Shown in pieces: positions 25,661 to 35,000 of a DNA stretch of 64,000 bases. The position numbers and the translations under genes are program-made. Below the pieces are notes generated by a model. That model worked only from the letters and a program-made list of their open reading frames with translations. It did not search any database and had not been told where the DNA came from. Location of the stretch: NCBI RefSeq assembly GCF_011947225.1, contig NZ_JAATVW010000009.1, positions 124,001 to 188,000 of the forward strand. Direction: 5' to 3'. Positions within the stretch are counted from its first letter, which is position 1. Each line of letters opens with the position of its first letter. Origin of the DNA: Planosporangium flavigriseum (GTDB taxonomy: Bacteria > Actinomycetota > Actinomycetes > Mycobacteriales > Micromonosporaceae).

Positions 25661-26563
25661 ATGGATTTCTGGGACCTCACCAAGCTGATGGTCCGCCGCT
25701 GGTACATCTCAGTGCCGCTCCTGCTTGCGACGTTCGCGGGCACGGGATACACCGCTATCGCGGTCGAACCCGATTATGCGATCACAGCGTATGTCCAGTT
25801 GATACCACCAGCAGCGTCATCGGATCCCGACCAGGCGACGCGGATACAGAATCCCTGGCTCGCTCTCGGCATGACTTCCTTGAACAATGCCGCCATGGTG
25901 GCCACCCAGGACCAGACGTTCCTCGATGCGCTGAAAAAGAAGGACGACAGCGCGAGCTTCGAAATCACCATCGGAGAACGCAACCCGGTCGCCACGATCG
26001 CGGTCGTCGCGCCTACACAGCAGGAGGTGGAGTCCGCCACGGCTTTGGTCACCAGTCATTACGATGAGTCGGTCAGGTCGCTGCAGGCGCAGTACGGCGT
26101 CAAGCCCGCAGAGATGATCACCGTCTTCCGACTCGACAAGGGTGAGAACATCAAGCGACCGGGCGGCAAGGTCAAGCGTGCGGTGATCGCGGTCTTCGCC
26201 ATCGGCCTCCTGATGACCGGTGGTTTGACGATCCTGATCGATGCCCTGCTACGCCGCCGGCACCGCCGCGACGCAACGACCACCGCTTCCGCCTCGGACG
26301 GTCCGGACTTCGTGGCCGCACCGTCGGGCGCAACCAACGGTGCCCCCGTGGTGCGTCAGCGGGTCAGCGCGGACCCCCCGTACTCGGAAGATTCGGAGCG
26401 GACGAGGCCCTTGGGGCAGTACGCCCTGGACGGCGCGAGGAAAGCTGACCGGGACGCGAAACCTGCGGCGGCCCCGAGGCTTCCCCCGGACGCCACAATC
26501 GTCCTGCCGCGGATGCCCCGAGCAGGTGAGGGGGGGACCAACCAGCGCGGTAGGCGAAATTGA
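25661..26563 (+). CDS. Wzz-type polysaccharide chain-length determinant, without kinase domain
   Basis: This 300-residue protein starts at the ATG preceded by AGAGGGG. It has an N-terminal membrane helix (about residues 14-35) and a periplasm-side-type domain of about 130 residues. A second membrane helix follows near 173-194, then a long polar cytoplasmic tail. This is the layout of polysaccharide co-polymerases. No Walker motifs or Tyr-rich tail are present, so a separate kinase would be needed if one acts. The GC content is somewhat lower than in its neighbours. It ends in a four-base overlap with the polymerase gene, which fits joint action on chain length. Confidence 0.83.
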   Translation: MDFWDLTKLMVRRWYISVPLLLATFAGTGYTAIAVEPDYAITAYVQLIPPAASSDPDQATRIQNPWLALGMTSLNNAAMVATQDQTFLDALKKKDDSASFEITIGERNPVATIAVVAPTQQEVESATALVTSHYDESVRSLQAQYGVKPAEMITVFRLDKGENIKRPGGKVKRAVIAVFAIGLLMTGGLTILIDALLRRRHRRDATTTASASDGPDFVAAPSGATNGAPVVRQRVSADPPYSEDSERTRPLGQYALDGARKADRDAKPAAAPRLPPDATIVLPRMPRAGEGGTNQRGRRN

Positions 26564-27936
26564 GTACGACGGCGATCCATACGACGGATCTCGAACCGGC
26601 GCTGTTCGCGGACCAGACCTATGCGACTCGGCGCAGGCCGGTTCGAATGGACGCCGCGTTGGCCTTCGGATTGGCCATCTGTCTGCTCACGCTGATCCCT
26701 TCGCGGCTGATCCTGCCCGGCACGTCGGCCGATGTGGGCCGCCCCGGGACGGTCATGTGCATGCTGATGTTCTGTTGGTGGGTCGCGACGCGCTGCAATC
26801 CCAAGCTGGCCATGCCCGGCCCGCAACCGGTGCGCTGGGCGGTCCTCCTGTACTTCCTGTCGTTGCTGATCTCCTATGCGATCGGGTTCCAGCGGGGATT
26901 GACTCCGCTGGAGGCGAACGCGGCCGACCGGGCGCTCATGGCCGGTGGCGCGGCATTCATCGGTGCGATCCTGGTCGCCGCGGACGGCATCTCCAACTGG
27001 GACCGGATGCGTTTCGTCCTGCAATTTTTCGTCTGGTGCTCGGTCTACATGTCGGTCATCGGCCTGCTCCAGCAGACACTGCCGTTCAACATCGCGGAAT
27101 ACATGACGGTGCCGGGGCTGACGAACCTCGGCGTGCCCGGATATCAGCAGCGCGGAAGCGGCGTTCGGGTAGCGGGAACGACGACGCACTATCTTGAGCT
27201 CGCCGCGACCCTGTCGCTCGCGCTGCCGGTCGCGCTCCACTTCGCCAAGTTCGCCAGTGCCCAACGCAGCCGACGGTGCTTCGGAATAGCCGCGTTCCTC
27301 ATCGTGGCGGGCGTCCTTGTCACCATCTCCCGTACCGGCATCATCTCCGTCCTCATCGCGCTGCTGATCCTGATGCCTCTGTGGACGTGGCGCGCCCGGT
27401 ACAACGTCTTCGCGCTCGGACTGCTCGCGGTCGCGGGGATGTCAGCGATCAAGCCGTCCACGGTACGGACCTTCTATGACATTTTCGCCGGCGCGAGTAA
27501 TGACTCGAGCATCGTGGTGCGCACGGAGCGATACGCCATGGTGGGTTACTACTACAGCCAGCGGCCGTGGTGGGGTAGGGGCACCGGCACGTGGGAGTGG
27601 CCGATGTACCAGTTCCTGGACAACCAGTGGTTGCGGACGGCGCTCGAGTCGGGGAACGTCGGGGTGGCCGCTCTCGCCGCGGTGCACCTGACCGCGATCG
27701 CCCTGGCGGTCATCTCGTTCCGCCGGGTGAGTGACACCGCGGACCGGCACCTGTGCCTGGTGCTGGTCTCGACTCAGGTGGTGGCGCTCTTCATCGCGTA
27801 CACGTTCGACTCGCTCACGTACACGACGTATTCGCTCACGCTCGGGATGATGGTCGGGCTTTGCGGTGCGGTCTGGCGGTTCACGCATTCGTCCCGAGAG
27901 GTTCGAACCTCCACCCCCAGGTGGTTCGAGCCGTAG
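26560..27936 (+). CDS. O-antigen ligase/polymerase-like membrane protein (Wzy type)
   Basis: At 458 residues with about 10-12 hydrophobic segments, it has the large extracytoplasmic loop typical of Wzy and WaaL proteins. That loop contains GVRVAGTTTHYLELAATLSLA and ERYAMVGYYYSQRPWWGRGTGTWEWPMY. The start is TTG in a TTGA overlap with the Wzz stop. It would polymerise the lipid-linked repeat outside the membrane, with the Wzz-like partner controlling length. The gene end contains a perfect 14-bp palindrome GAGGTTCGAACCTC (27898-27911) and a small hairpin just after it. Confidence 0.87.
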   Translation: MSTTAIHTTDLEPALFADQTYATRRRPVRMDAALAFGLAICLLTLIPSRLILPGTSADVGRPGTVMCMLMFCWWVATRCNPKLAMPGPQPVRWAVLLYFLSLLISYAIGFQRGLTPLEANAADRALMAGGAAFIGAILVAADGISNWDRMRFVLQFFVWCSVYMSVIGLLQQTLPFNIAEYMTVPGLTNLGVPGYQQRGSGVRVAGTTTHYLELAATLSLALPVALHFAKFASAQRSRRCFGIAAFLIVAGVLVTISRTGIISVLIALLILMPLWTWRARYNVFALGLLAVAGMSAIKPSTVRTFYDIFAGASNDSSIVVRTERYAMVGYYYSQRPWWGRGTGTWEWPMYQFLDNQWLRTALESGNVGVAALAAVHLTAIALAVISFRRVSDTADRHLCLVLVSTQVVALFIAYTFDSLTYTTYSLTLGMMVGLCGAVWRFTHSSREVRTSTPRWFEP

Positions 27937-28227
27937 TGGAAGAGCCTGCCCGGAGTCACATTGCCCTATCAGCTGTTCACTTAGGACCCAGATGATTGAA
28001 ACAAGGGCTGAACGACTGAAGATGCCCCGCGACGGGGCTCGGTATCTTGCCAACTGGAGCTGCTTGCGCGGCGCGGATTTCCCGATTGCGTGCCGCCTCT
28101 ACGACGGACACCACGCTGGACCGGAAAGTAGCTTCCCACCTACGCCATCGACCACAGTTGGCGAACACGAGTGGTCGTCGTTCGGCGATCCTGACTGACG
28201 CACCTGATTCGACAGCGAGGAGGACAG
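27937..28227. other. Intergenic stretch with a weak 69-codon frame
   Basis: An ATG frame at 27991-28198 runs 69 codons without a ribosome site or recognisable product. It could be a decayed or chance frame. The GAGGAGG-type site of the methyltransferase gene ends the region. Nothing else was seen. Confidence 0.3.
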
Positions 28228-28962
28228 ATGACCGACGGCGCGACGACCTCGATCGTCGACCGGCTGATGGCGGACGAACCGGTGTTTCACGCCGGTGGGA
28301 CGCGGGTGTGGAACGCGCTGCCAGACACGCTGCGGCTACTGACTGCCAGCGTCAGGCCGGGCGATCGTACGTTGGAGACGGGTGCCGGTGCGTCTACGGT
28401 GATCTTCACCGCGGCGGGGGCTGAGCACACGACGATCAGTCCGAGCCCCGATGAGCACAAGCGCATCCGGGCCTACTGCGAGTCGATCGGTCTGGACACG
28501 AGCCGGCTGTCCTTCATCGCTGACACGAGCGATGTCGCGCTGCCGGCGCTGGCGCTCGATCGGCCGGTGGACGTGGCGTTCATCGACGGTAAGCACTCGT
28601 TCCCGCACCCGGTCATCGACTTCCACTATGTCGAGCAGAGACTGTCGGTGGGCGGGGTGCTGGTCCTCGACGACATACCGATGCCGGCGGTGGCGGTCGT
28701 GTACGGATTCATGCAGGGCTCGCCCGACTGGGAGCTGATCGAGGTCGCCGACCACCGGGCGGCGGCGTTCCGCAAGCTCGCCGCGGCCGATCCTGACGAC
28801 AACTGGCATCTTCAGCCGTTCAACCGTGGCTACCCGGACTACTCGTTCGCCCCGCTGCCGCAGCGGATCCGGCTCACCGCCAACCACCGCGCGTGGCAGG
28901 GTGCGCGAAAGCTCCGGGCGCAGCTTCGTTCCCGCAAGCGGCGGGTCGCGCCTCGCCAGTGA
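28228..28962 (+). CDS. Class I SAM-dependent methyltransferase
   Basis: This 244-residue protein has LETGAGASTVIFTAAGAEHTTISP (SAM-binding loop and following acidic/Ser position). VDVAFIDGKHSFPHPVIDFHYVEQ and GGVLVLDDIPMP fit the Methyltransf_24 group often found in polysaccharide loci. It might methylate a sugar of the repeat unit. GAGGAGG lies about six bases before the ATG. The stop overlaps the flippase start (GTGA). Confidence 0.85.
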   Translation: MTDGATTSIVDRLMADEPVFHAGGTRVWNALPDTLRLLTASVRPGDRTLETGAGASTVIFTAAGAEHTTISPSPDEHKRIRAYCESIGLDTSRLSFIADTSDVALPALALDRPVDVAFIDGKHSFPHPVIDFHYVEQRLSVGGVLVLDDIPMPAVAVVYGFMQGSPDWELIEVADHRAAAFRKLAAADPDDNWHLQPFNRGYPDYSFAPLPQRIRLTANHRAWQGARKLRAQLRSRKRRVAPRQ

Positions 28963-30455
28963 TCACCTCGGGGATGTCCTCCGTCGGGGACGACACATCG
29001 TCGCCAGCGGGAGCTGTGGAAGAACCGTTGGCCCAGTCCGTCCGTCGGGGACTCGGCTGGAGCTTCATCAGCAGCATCGCTACGCGTGTCGGCACGGTGC
29101 TCAGCGGCATCGTGCTCGCGCGGCTGTTGTCGCCCGCCGACTACGGCCAGTTCACCGTTGCCTTGGTCGTGTTGCTCGTCCTCGCGAACATCAATGATCT
29201 TGGCCTGGAGGCGACCCTGGTGCGCTGGCCGGGTGCGATCGACGAGATTGCCCCGACCGCGACCACGATCATCTTCAGCGCGAGTTGCCTGCTCGCCGGC
29301 GGGGTTTTCGTCGGTGCGCCCGCGATCGCGGCGGCGTTGAACGCGCCTGACGCCGCCGGCATCGTACGTCTGATGGCCGTGTCCGTCGTCGTCAACGGCC
29401 TGTTCGCCGTCCCGTCGGCGATCCTGACCAGGTCCTTCATGCAGGGAAGGCGGGCCACCGCCGATCTGACGGGCATGGTGGTGACGCTGGGCCTGTCGGT
29501 CGTCCTGGCGGTCATGGGCTTCGGCGCCTGGAGCTTGGCGTGGGGGCGCTTCGCCGGCAACGGCGTCAACAGCGTTCTGCTCTGGTGGTTCGCGCCAGCG
29601 CGGTACCGGCCGGGGTGGTCTCGTGCGGCGGCCCGGCACGTCTTGGCCGGCGGGCTGCCGATAGCGGGGACTCTTCTGCTCGCGGTCGGCCTCATGAACG
29701 TCGACTACGTTGTCGTCGGTCGGCTGCTGGACCCCGCGGAACTGGGTCTCTACCTGCTGGCCTTCAACCTGTCGAGCTGGCCGGTGAGCATCCTCTCGGT
29801 TGCTGTCGCCCGCATTTCCGTGCCCGCGTTCGCCCGCCTGCAACACGACCTGACCGCGCTGCGAGCGGCGTTCCGGCGTTCGCTCACGCTCATCATGGCG
29901 CCGACGGTGCTGGTCGCCGTGATGCTCGCCGTCTATGCGCTCCCGGCCACCCGCGTCGTCTACGGGCCGCGCTGGTCGGCCGCCGCGGCCGCGTTGTCCT
30001 TCCTGGCGGTACTCGGGGCGCTGCGGGTGGCCATGCAGTTCGCCGCCGACCTGCTGACCGCAGCCGGCAAGGCACGACTCACCCTGGTCATCCAGGGCGG
30101 CTGGATCATCGCCCTGCTGCCGGCCCTGGTCATCGGCGTGACGCACGCCGGAATCCGCGGCGCGGGCATCGCGCACGTCGCCGTGGCGCTGTGTGTCGCG
30201 GTACCAGCCCATCTGGCCGCGCTCGCCACGCTGCGAATCTCGCCGCTGGACGTACTGCGGTCGGCCGGGCGGCCGGTAGCAGCCGGTGCGGCCGCCGCAC
30301 TGGTCGCTGTCGGCGTGCAGTGGCTCATCGCCGACGACCTGGCTACGCTGGTGGTGGGCGGACTGGCGGGTGCGGCGGTGTTCGCCGTGGTCGCGCGGCC
30401 GATACTCAGGCTCGTGTCGGAGTCTCCGGCGGACCCGCGGTCATCAGGCGGGTGA
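28959..30455 (+). CDS. Wzx-type lipid-linked oligosaccharide flippase
   Basis: About 498 residues with 12-14 hydrophobic segments, beginning RRGLGWSFISSIATRVGTVLSGIVLARLLSPADYGQFT, the family start of the polysaccharide-export MATE-like proteins. It moves the undecaprenyl-linked repeat across the membrane. GTG at 28959 overlaps the preceding stop; an ATG at 28974 is an alternative. The end overlaps the convergent glycosyltransferase by 50 bases. Confidence 0.92.
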   Translation: MITSGMSSVGDDTSSPAGAVEEPLAQSVRRGLGWSFISSIATRVGTVLSGIVLARLLSPADYGQFTVALVVLLVLANINDLGLEATLVRWPGAIDEIAPTATTIIFSASCLLAGGVFVGAPAIAAALNAPDAAGIVRLMAVSVVVNGLFAVPSAILTRSFMQGRRATADLTGMVVTLGLSVVLAVMGFGAWSLAWGRFAGNGVNSVLLWWFAPARYRPGWSRAAARHVLAGGLPIAGTLLLAVGLMNVDYVVVGRLLDPAELGLYLLAFNLSSWPVSILSVAVARISVPAFARLQHDLTALRAAFRRSLTLIMAPTVLVAVMLAVYALPATRVVYGPRWSAAAAALSFLAVLGALRVAMQFAADLLTAAGKARLTLVIQGGWIIALLPALVIGVTHAGIRGAGIAHVAVALCVAVPAHLAALATLRISPLDVLRSAGRPVAAGAAAALVAVGVQWLIADDLATLVVGGLAGAAVFAVVARPILRLVSESPADPRSSGG

Positions 30456-31641
30456 GCTGACGGCGCAGCCCCTGCGGCAGCACACCGCCCGCGACCTGGA
30501 CCGTAGCGGTACGCACGCCATCCGCGACCCGTACCCGCAATGGCGACCGACCAGCGACCGCCTCGCGGCAAAGCATGTCCAACTGCTCGGTGACGGACTC
30601 GAGCGAGTAATGGCGCAGAATGAAATCGCGCGAGAATTCGCCCAGCGGGGCGAACCGCTCCGGCTGGCTCACGATCCGTCGCAGTTCGGCGATGAGGGGT
30701 GCGTTGTCCTCATCTCCGTCCCCGAGGCCGTACATGCCGAAGTACCGGAAGTGATCGGCCGTCTCCGGGGTGAACGCCGACGCGAAGCCCTGCTCACCCA
30801 CCACGACGGTCGGTTTTGCGAAGGCCAGGGCGCGCAGGGAGGACCCGCCCATGCCGACGACGACATCGGCGGCCGCGTATACCGGACGGGGGTCCACCAG
30901 CGCACCGGTCAGCACCACCGCCGGTCGGCCGAGTGCGTCGTTGGTCTCCGAGGCAAGGCGTTCGAGGTCCCGCCGTGCGGGGCCGTCTCCCACGATGGCG
31001 AACCGCAACGGCGGTATCTCTCGGCCGAGTACCGCCATGGCACGCACGGTACGGCGCAGCCCTTCCAGCTTCAGGAACTCCACGAGGCGGGAGACGGTCA
31101 CCAGCAGGATGTCGTCGGCATCGAAGCCGTACGCAGCCCGGAACTCCTTGCCGTCCACGGCGCCCGGAGCGTTCTGGTGCACGTCGACCGGGGGAAGGAG
31201 CAACCCGAGGCGATGCCGACCGGCCGAGCGGGCCCGGTCGAGCAGTTCGGGGGTCCCGAAGGTGGTCGGGACCGCACGCGGGATCAGCCGCGGCACCACC
31301 ATCGACATCACCGTGACGAGCAACGGGACGGCACGGGTCAGGTGTACCCCGTAGTACGCGTCGAGGCACTGCGGCCAGTCCCACGCGTGCACGAGATCGG
31401 GGCTCTCGCGGCGGACGGCCGCACGCAGTGCCCGCATCCGGGCGGGTGACGGATGCCGGCCGGCGTCCGGCGCCGGAATGAACCGAAGTCCCTTGTCCGT
31501 GGCCAGTTCGACCATCGGGCCAGGCGTGGCGAACAACACCGGCTCGTGCCCGTGCGCGTCCCGGAGCGCGGCCGCGAGCTCGATCGCGTTCACCTGGGTG
31601 CCCCCGACCTCGAGCCGGTGTGCGAATACGAGGACCTTCAT
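30406..31641 (-). CDS. GT4 family glycosyltransferase, distal gene of the leftward operon
   Basis: This 411-residue GT-B enzyme starts MKVLVFAHRLEVGGTQVNAIELAAAL. It has a C-terminal donor domain with VSRLVEFLKLEGLRR, FAIVGDGPARRDLERLA, a DVVVGMGGSSLRALAFAKP acceptor loop and ETADHFRYFG. The usual ExxxxxxxE pair of GT4 is degenerate here (SSLRALAFAKP), so the donor is uncertain. It is coupled to the preceding glycosyltransferase by ATGA and overlaps the convergent flippase gene by 50 bases. Confidence 0.88.
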   Translation of the reverse strand: MKVLVFAHRLEVGGTQVNAIELAAALRDAHGHEPVLFATPGPMVELATDKGLRFIPAPDAGRHPSPARMRALRAAVRRESPDLVHAWDWPQCLDAYYGVHLTRAVPLLVTVMSMVVPRLIPRAVPTTFGTPELLDRARSAGRHRLGLLLPPVDVHQNAPGAVDGKEFRAAYGFDADDILLVTVSRLVEFLKLEGLRRTVRAMAVLGREIPPLRFAIVGDGPARRDLERLASETNDALGRPAVVLTGALVDPRPVYAAADVVVGMGGSSLRALAFAKPTVVVGEQGFASAFTPETADHFRYFGMYGLGDGDEDNAPLIAELRRIVSQPERFAPLGEFSRDFILRHYSLESVTEQLDMLCREAVAGRSPLRVRVADGVRTATVQVAGGVLPQGLRRQLTRLMTAGPPETPTRA

Positions 31642-32879
31642 GCGGCACCGACTTCCAGTAGCTCGGCGAGTCGCTCGGCGCGCCGGTCCCAGCCGTGTTC
31701 GCGGGCGAAGGCCCGGCGACGGGCGGCCAGCTCCTCGGTACGCGGTACGGCGAGCGCAGCCTGTACCCGCGCCGCGAACTCCGCCGGGGTGGAGGCCGTA
31801 CTGACAAGGTCGGTACCCAGCCACGTGATGGCCGGTAGCGGGGTGGCGACGACCCCTCGACCGGCGGCCAGGTACTCGAGCGTCTTGAGCGGGAAGCTGG
31901 CCCGGTTGAACGCGTTGTCCGCGTACGGGGTGAGGCCGACGTCGATGAGCCGCAGGAACGAGGGCATCTCCACGTAGGGTTTCGGTCCGACCCAACACAC
32001 GTTCGGGCGTTCGGTGAACGCCGCGAAGCGCTCGGCGTGGTAGCCCGGCGCTACCGGTCCCACGATCAACATTGACGAGCCGGTGTCGGCGACCGCCTCC
32101 AGCAACGACAGGTCGATGCGGTCGTTGATGTGTCCGAGCAGTCCGACGACCGGTCCCGTGAGCGCTACGCCGGCCGGGACCGGTGCTTCGTCGACGTCGG
32201 CGTACACGTCCGGGCGGCAACCGTTGGGAATCAGTTCCGCGACGACGCCGTTCCGTGCATACCGTTCCTGAATGGCGGTGGACACGACCGCGACCGTGTC
32301 CGCCCGGTGCAGCGAACGGGCCTCTTCCCGGAGAAGCCGATTCCGCGGTAGACCGAGCATCTCGGCCCCGGCCACCAGGTCATCGGTGGCGTAGAAGAGC
32401 CGGCGCCGTGCGGGGAGCGCGGACCCCGAGTCTTCGAATCGACTGGAGATGACCGCGGCGACCGGCTCTCGCGAAGCGGACCCGTACAGCCGATCGACGG
32501 CCTGGCGGGTGGCGCGGCGGACGATGAGCGGCACCAGACGATGCAGCCCGGGCCGGCTGTACCCGGGCACGACCGGTGTGACCAGGTGGGCCAGCCGTGG
32601 GCCGAGGACCCGTAGCCGTGGTTGATCCAGCAGGCCGCCGAGTTCGGGACGCTTCAGCCTGGTCAGCGCGGATACCGGCGGCTCGACGAAGAGGACCGGC
32701 CGAAACCGGCTGAGCGCCTCGACCATGTGCCGGTCGTGCCCGGGCGGGCCGTCCCACCGACTGCCTGAGAAGTAGACGACCAGGTCACTGCGGGCTCCGT
32801 CGAGAGCGGAGGAGGGCGGGCTCATCAGTTTCCGCATGGTCGGGGCCACAGTTCCTGTTGAGTGAGGTTGAGTCGTCAT
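31638..32879 (-). CDS. GT-B glycosyltransferase (GT4/GT1-like)
   Basis: The gene encodes 413 residues. Visible are VVYFSGSRWDGPPGHDRHMVEAL at the N-terminus, LFYATDDLVAG near 165, VVGLLGHINDRIDLSLL near 250 and PYADNAFNRASFPLKTLEYLAAGRGVVAT near 340, a C-terminal nucleotide-sugar-binding region. This set matches the group annotated as glycosyltransferase family 1, close to teichuronic acid enzymes such as TuaH. It starts in an ATGA overlap with the beta-helix gene and ends in another with the next glycosyltransferase. Confidence 0.88.
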   Translation of the reverse strand: MTTQPHSTGTVAPTMRKLMSPPSSALDGARSDLVVYFSGSRWDGPPGHDRHMVEALSRFRPVLFVEPPVSALTRLKRPELGGLLDQPRLRVLGPRLAHLVTPVVPGYSRPGLHRLVPLIVRRATRQAVDRLYGSASREPVAAVISSRFEDSGSALPARRRLFYATDDLVAGAEMLGLPRNRLLREEARSLHRADTVAVVSTAIQERYARNGVVAELIPNGCRPDVYADVDEAPVPAGVALTGPVVGLLGHINDRIDLSLLEAVADTGSSMLIVGPVAPGYHAERFAAFTERPNVCWVGPKPYVEMPSFLRLIDVGLTPYADNAFNRASFPLKTLEYLAAGRGVVATPLPAITWLGTDLVSTASTPAEFAARVQAALAVPRTEELAARRRAFAREHGWDRRAERLAELLEVGAA

Positions 32880-33937
32880 GCCGTGACCGCCGCGCCGGTC
32901 CCGGCCCAGACGTTGCCTATCCAGGTGTTACCGGGGCCGTTGGAATCGAAATGAGCAACCGGGCCCCACTTGCCACCGTTCGCGTAGACGTCACGGCCGA
33001 AGGTGTTGTGCTCGAACCGAATGTTTCGGGACGTGCCCTTGTCACCCTCACCGCCGTAGACGGTGTATCCGCCGCCGGCCAGGTAGTTGTTTACGACGAG
33101 TACATCGTGCGCCACCCCGAAGTCCTGAAAGAGCGCGAGCGCCGAGGTCTGGTCGAGGTCGTTGATGACCGTGTTGTGTCTGATGACCAGTGATTTGCCG
33201 TCGTCCGGGCCACTTGTCGCCTGGATCATGTCGACGTGGTCGCCGTCGAAGGCCTTCGGGTCGTGCAGGTAACAGTCCTCGATCAGCCCTTGGTTGGTGG
33301 CGACGCCGTCGGCGACCTGGGAGATGTCCGTGCGTCGCACGGTCAGGCCGCCACCGAGGTTGAGAATGCCCTGTTGCATCTGTTGGCTGCCGTTGCCACG
33401 GATCTCGCTGTCCTGGACGACCAGGCCGCTGAATCTGGTTTGCTGGACGATCCCCCAGACCGACGTGTCGGCATTGGTCAGCCGGGTGTTCTTGATGGTG
33501 ACGTTGTTCGCTTCCACGATGATCATGCCGCGTACGTCCAGACCGTCGACGAGGGCGCCGTTCCGGATGACCCGGACGTCACCGGTCTTTTTCAACGCCT
33601 TCCCCGTGGGCACGCCGGTGTTTCCCGCATTGGGCCACCGCACCGGGCCCCCGGCAGCAGAGGATGTACCCGAGCGTCCAGGGTTCGCGCTGGCGGACGC
33701 GCTTTGGGCGGGGGAAGCGGTCGGCAGCGCGGCGGATGCCGTTGACGAAGGGGTGGCGGTGGGTTGGGCGGGAACGTCCAGCGGCGGTCGGGTCAGGATC
33801 ACCCCGGCCCGATCGGTTTTGTGGACTGCGATGAAGGCGACGATGCCGAACACGGCGAGCGTGGTGCCGACAACAGCCCCGCTGATGGTCAGGGCGGTCG
33901 CCCTCCGGCGGGTCCATCGAACTCGATTGAAGCTCAC
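32876..33937 (-). CDS. Membrane-anchored right-handed parallel beta-helix protein
   Basis: This 353-residue protein starts at GTG 33937, which has AAAGGA about eight bases upstream; the longer frame upstream is out of family. An N-terminal Arg-rich stretch and a membrane helix (about residues 10-35) are followed by a Ser/Ala/Pro linker. From about residue 110 there are repeated short beta strands: VTIKNTRLTNADT, GLVVQDSEIRG, GLTVRRTDIS, SLVIRHNTVIND, VLVVNNYLAGGG, NIRFEHNTF. This is the pectate-lyase-like fold common in polysaccharide lyases and epimerases. An extracellular role in trimming or modifying the polymer is inferred. Catalytic residues were not identified. Confidence 0.85.
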   Translation of the reverse strand: MSFNRVRWTRRRATALTISGAVVGTTLAVFGIVAFIAVHKTDRAGVILTRPPLDVPAQPTATPSSTASAALPTASPAQSASASANPGRSGTSSAAGGPVRWPNAGNTGVPTGKALKKTGDVRVIRNGALVDGLDVRGMIIVEANNVTIKNTRLTNADTSVWGIVQQTRFSGLVVQDSEIRGNGSQQMQQGILNLGGGLTVRRTDISQVADGVATNQGLIEDCYLHDPKAFDGDHVDMIQATSGPDDGKSLVIRHNTVINDLDQTSALALFQDFGVAHDVLVVNNYLAGGGYTVYGGEGDKGTSRNIRFEHNTFGRDVYANGGKWGPVAHFDSNGPGNTWIGNVWAGTGAAVTA

Positions 33938-33974
33938 GGCGCGAATCCTTTCGCTGCAGGCGTTGGCTCCATGA

Positions 33975-35000
33975 TCATGATCGCACCACGGCCGGTGACC
34001 ACGCGTCACGCACGAACACGCGGGGGGTGCCGGTGCCGTCGGCGGGGACCGCCCACACATCAGAGGTGGCCGCCCCTGATTCACCGGTACGCGAAAGTCC
34101 ATACAGGACGGTGTTGTCGTCGAGCCACTCGGCCTGGTCGTCGACGCTGCGCGACTCGGAGAGCACGGTCTCCTCGCCGGTCGCAAGGTCGTACACGGCG
34201 AGCCGCCAGCGTCCTGCCGGCAGGTCGCCGTGCTTCTTGAACGCGATACGTGTGCCGTCGGGTGACAGCGACGGGCATTCGACGTCCTCGCGCAGCGCGG
34301 TGAGCGTACGCTTCGACACGCTGCCCTTGACCAGCCACGTCTTGCCGCCCGATGCTCCGGTGGCGTAGAACGTGTCACCGTCTCCGGTGGCGGCGAAGGT
34401 GACGCCCCAGAAGTTCCGGTCGGCGGCGCCAACCGTGCGCCCGTCCACCGCGAACCGGAACTGCTCCAGTTCGGCGACCTGCTGGCCGGTGCTCCGCGTG
34501 ATCAGCGTACGGGTGGAGAACTGTCCGGGAGTGGAGTACGAGTCGCCGTAGACGAACGTGGTGGTCGCGGCGAGCGAACCGTCGCGCGACAGCCTGGCCC
34601 GGCTGGGCAGCCCCGGCAGCGGCAGGTCCGCCGTCGGCGACCACTCCGGCCCGAGTATCCGTGCCGTGTACGTCGTCTTCAGGCCCCGGTTCGCCGCGAG
34701 GCACAGCGCCTGCCGCGTACTCGCGTACACCCGCTCGCACGACGTGGGCGTGAGCGCGCGCGGCCCGTCCGGCGCGGCCAACGGCACGACGGCGACCTTG
34801 CCGTACCCCTGGCCCAGCGCGGTGTTGCGGAAGACCAGGTGCGGCTGGGCAACCACCGAGGCGAGATCCGTCCGGGCCGGCCCGGGGGCAGCTTTCGCCG
34901 CTGCCTGCTGGCCACGTGCGCGCAGGATGTAGACGGTTGCACCGGCGACCGCGACGACGATGACGGCGAGGAGCGCCACCAGGCGCAGTCGCGAACTCAC
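33975..35000 (-). CDS. Membrane-anchored TolB/PD40 beta-propeller-like protein
   Basis: The gene encodes 341 residues starting at GTG 35000. A short Arg-rich N-terminus and a membrane segment (about residues 7-26) precede an extracellular domain. It carries PD40-type motifs such as LSRDGSLAATTTFVYG, CPSLSPDGTRIAFKKH and DDQAEWLDDNTVLYGL, characteristic of TolB-like six-bladed propellers. It overlaps the MFS gene upstream by GTGA and lies 37 bases before the beta-helix gene. A scaffold or sensing role at the cell surface fits, but is not proven. Confidence 0.83.
   Translation of the reverse strand: MSSRLRLVALLAVIVVAVAGATVYILRARGQQAAAKAAPGPARTDLASVVAQPHLVFRNTALGQGYGKVAVVPLAAPDGPRALTPTSCERVYASTRQALCLAANRGLKTTYTARILGPEWSPTADLPLPGLPSRARLSRDGSLAATTTFVYGDSYSTPGQFSTRTLITRSTGQQVAELEQFRFAVDGRTVGAADRNFWGVTFAATGDGDTFYATGASGGKTWLVKGSVSKRTLTALREDVECPSLSPDGTRIAFKKHGDLPAGRWRLAVYDLATGEETVLSESRSVDDQAEWLDDNTVLYGLSRTGESGAATSDVWAVPADGTGTPRVFVRDAWSPAVVRS

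Noticed and set aside
21766-25752. A 1328-codon open frame on the - strand opposite the secreted DUF4082 protein
   Set aside because: It is the antisense shadow of a well-supported gene in GC-rich DNA. Its translation is Arg/Gly/Val-rich without any domain, and it has no ribosome site.
27898-27911. GAGGTTCGAACCTC, reminiscent of a tRNA T-loop
   Set aside because: No acceptor, D or anticodon stem is found around it, and it lies inside the coding end of the polymerase gene. It is only a palindrome.
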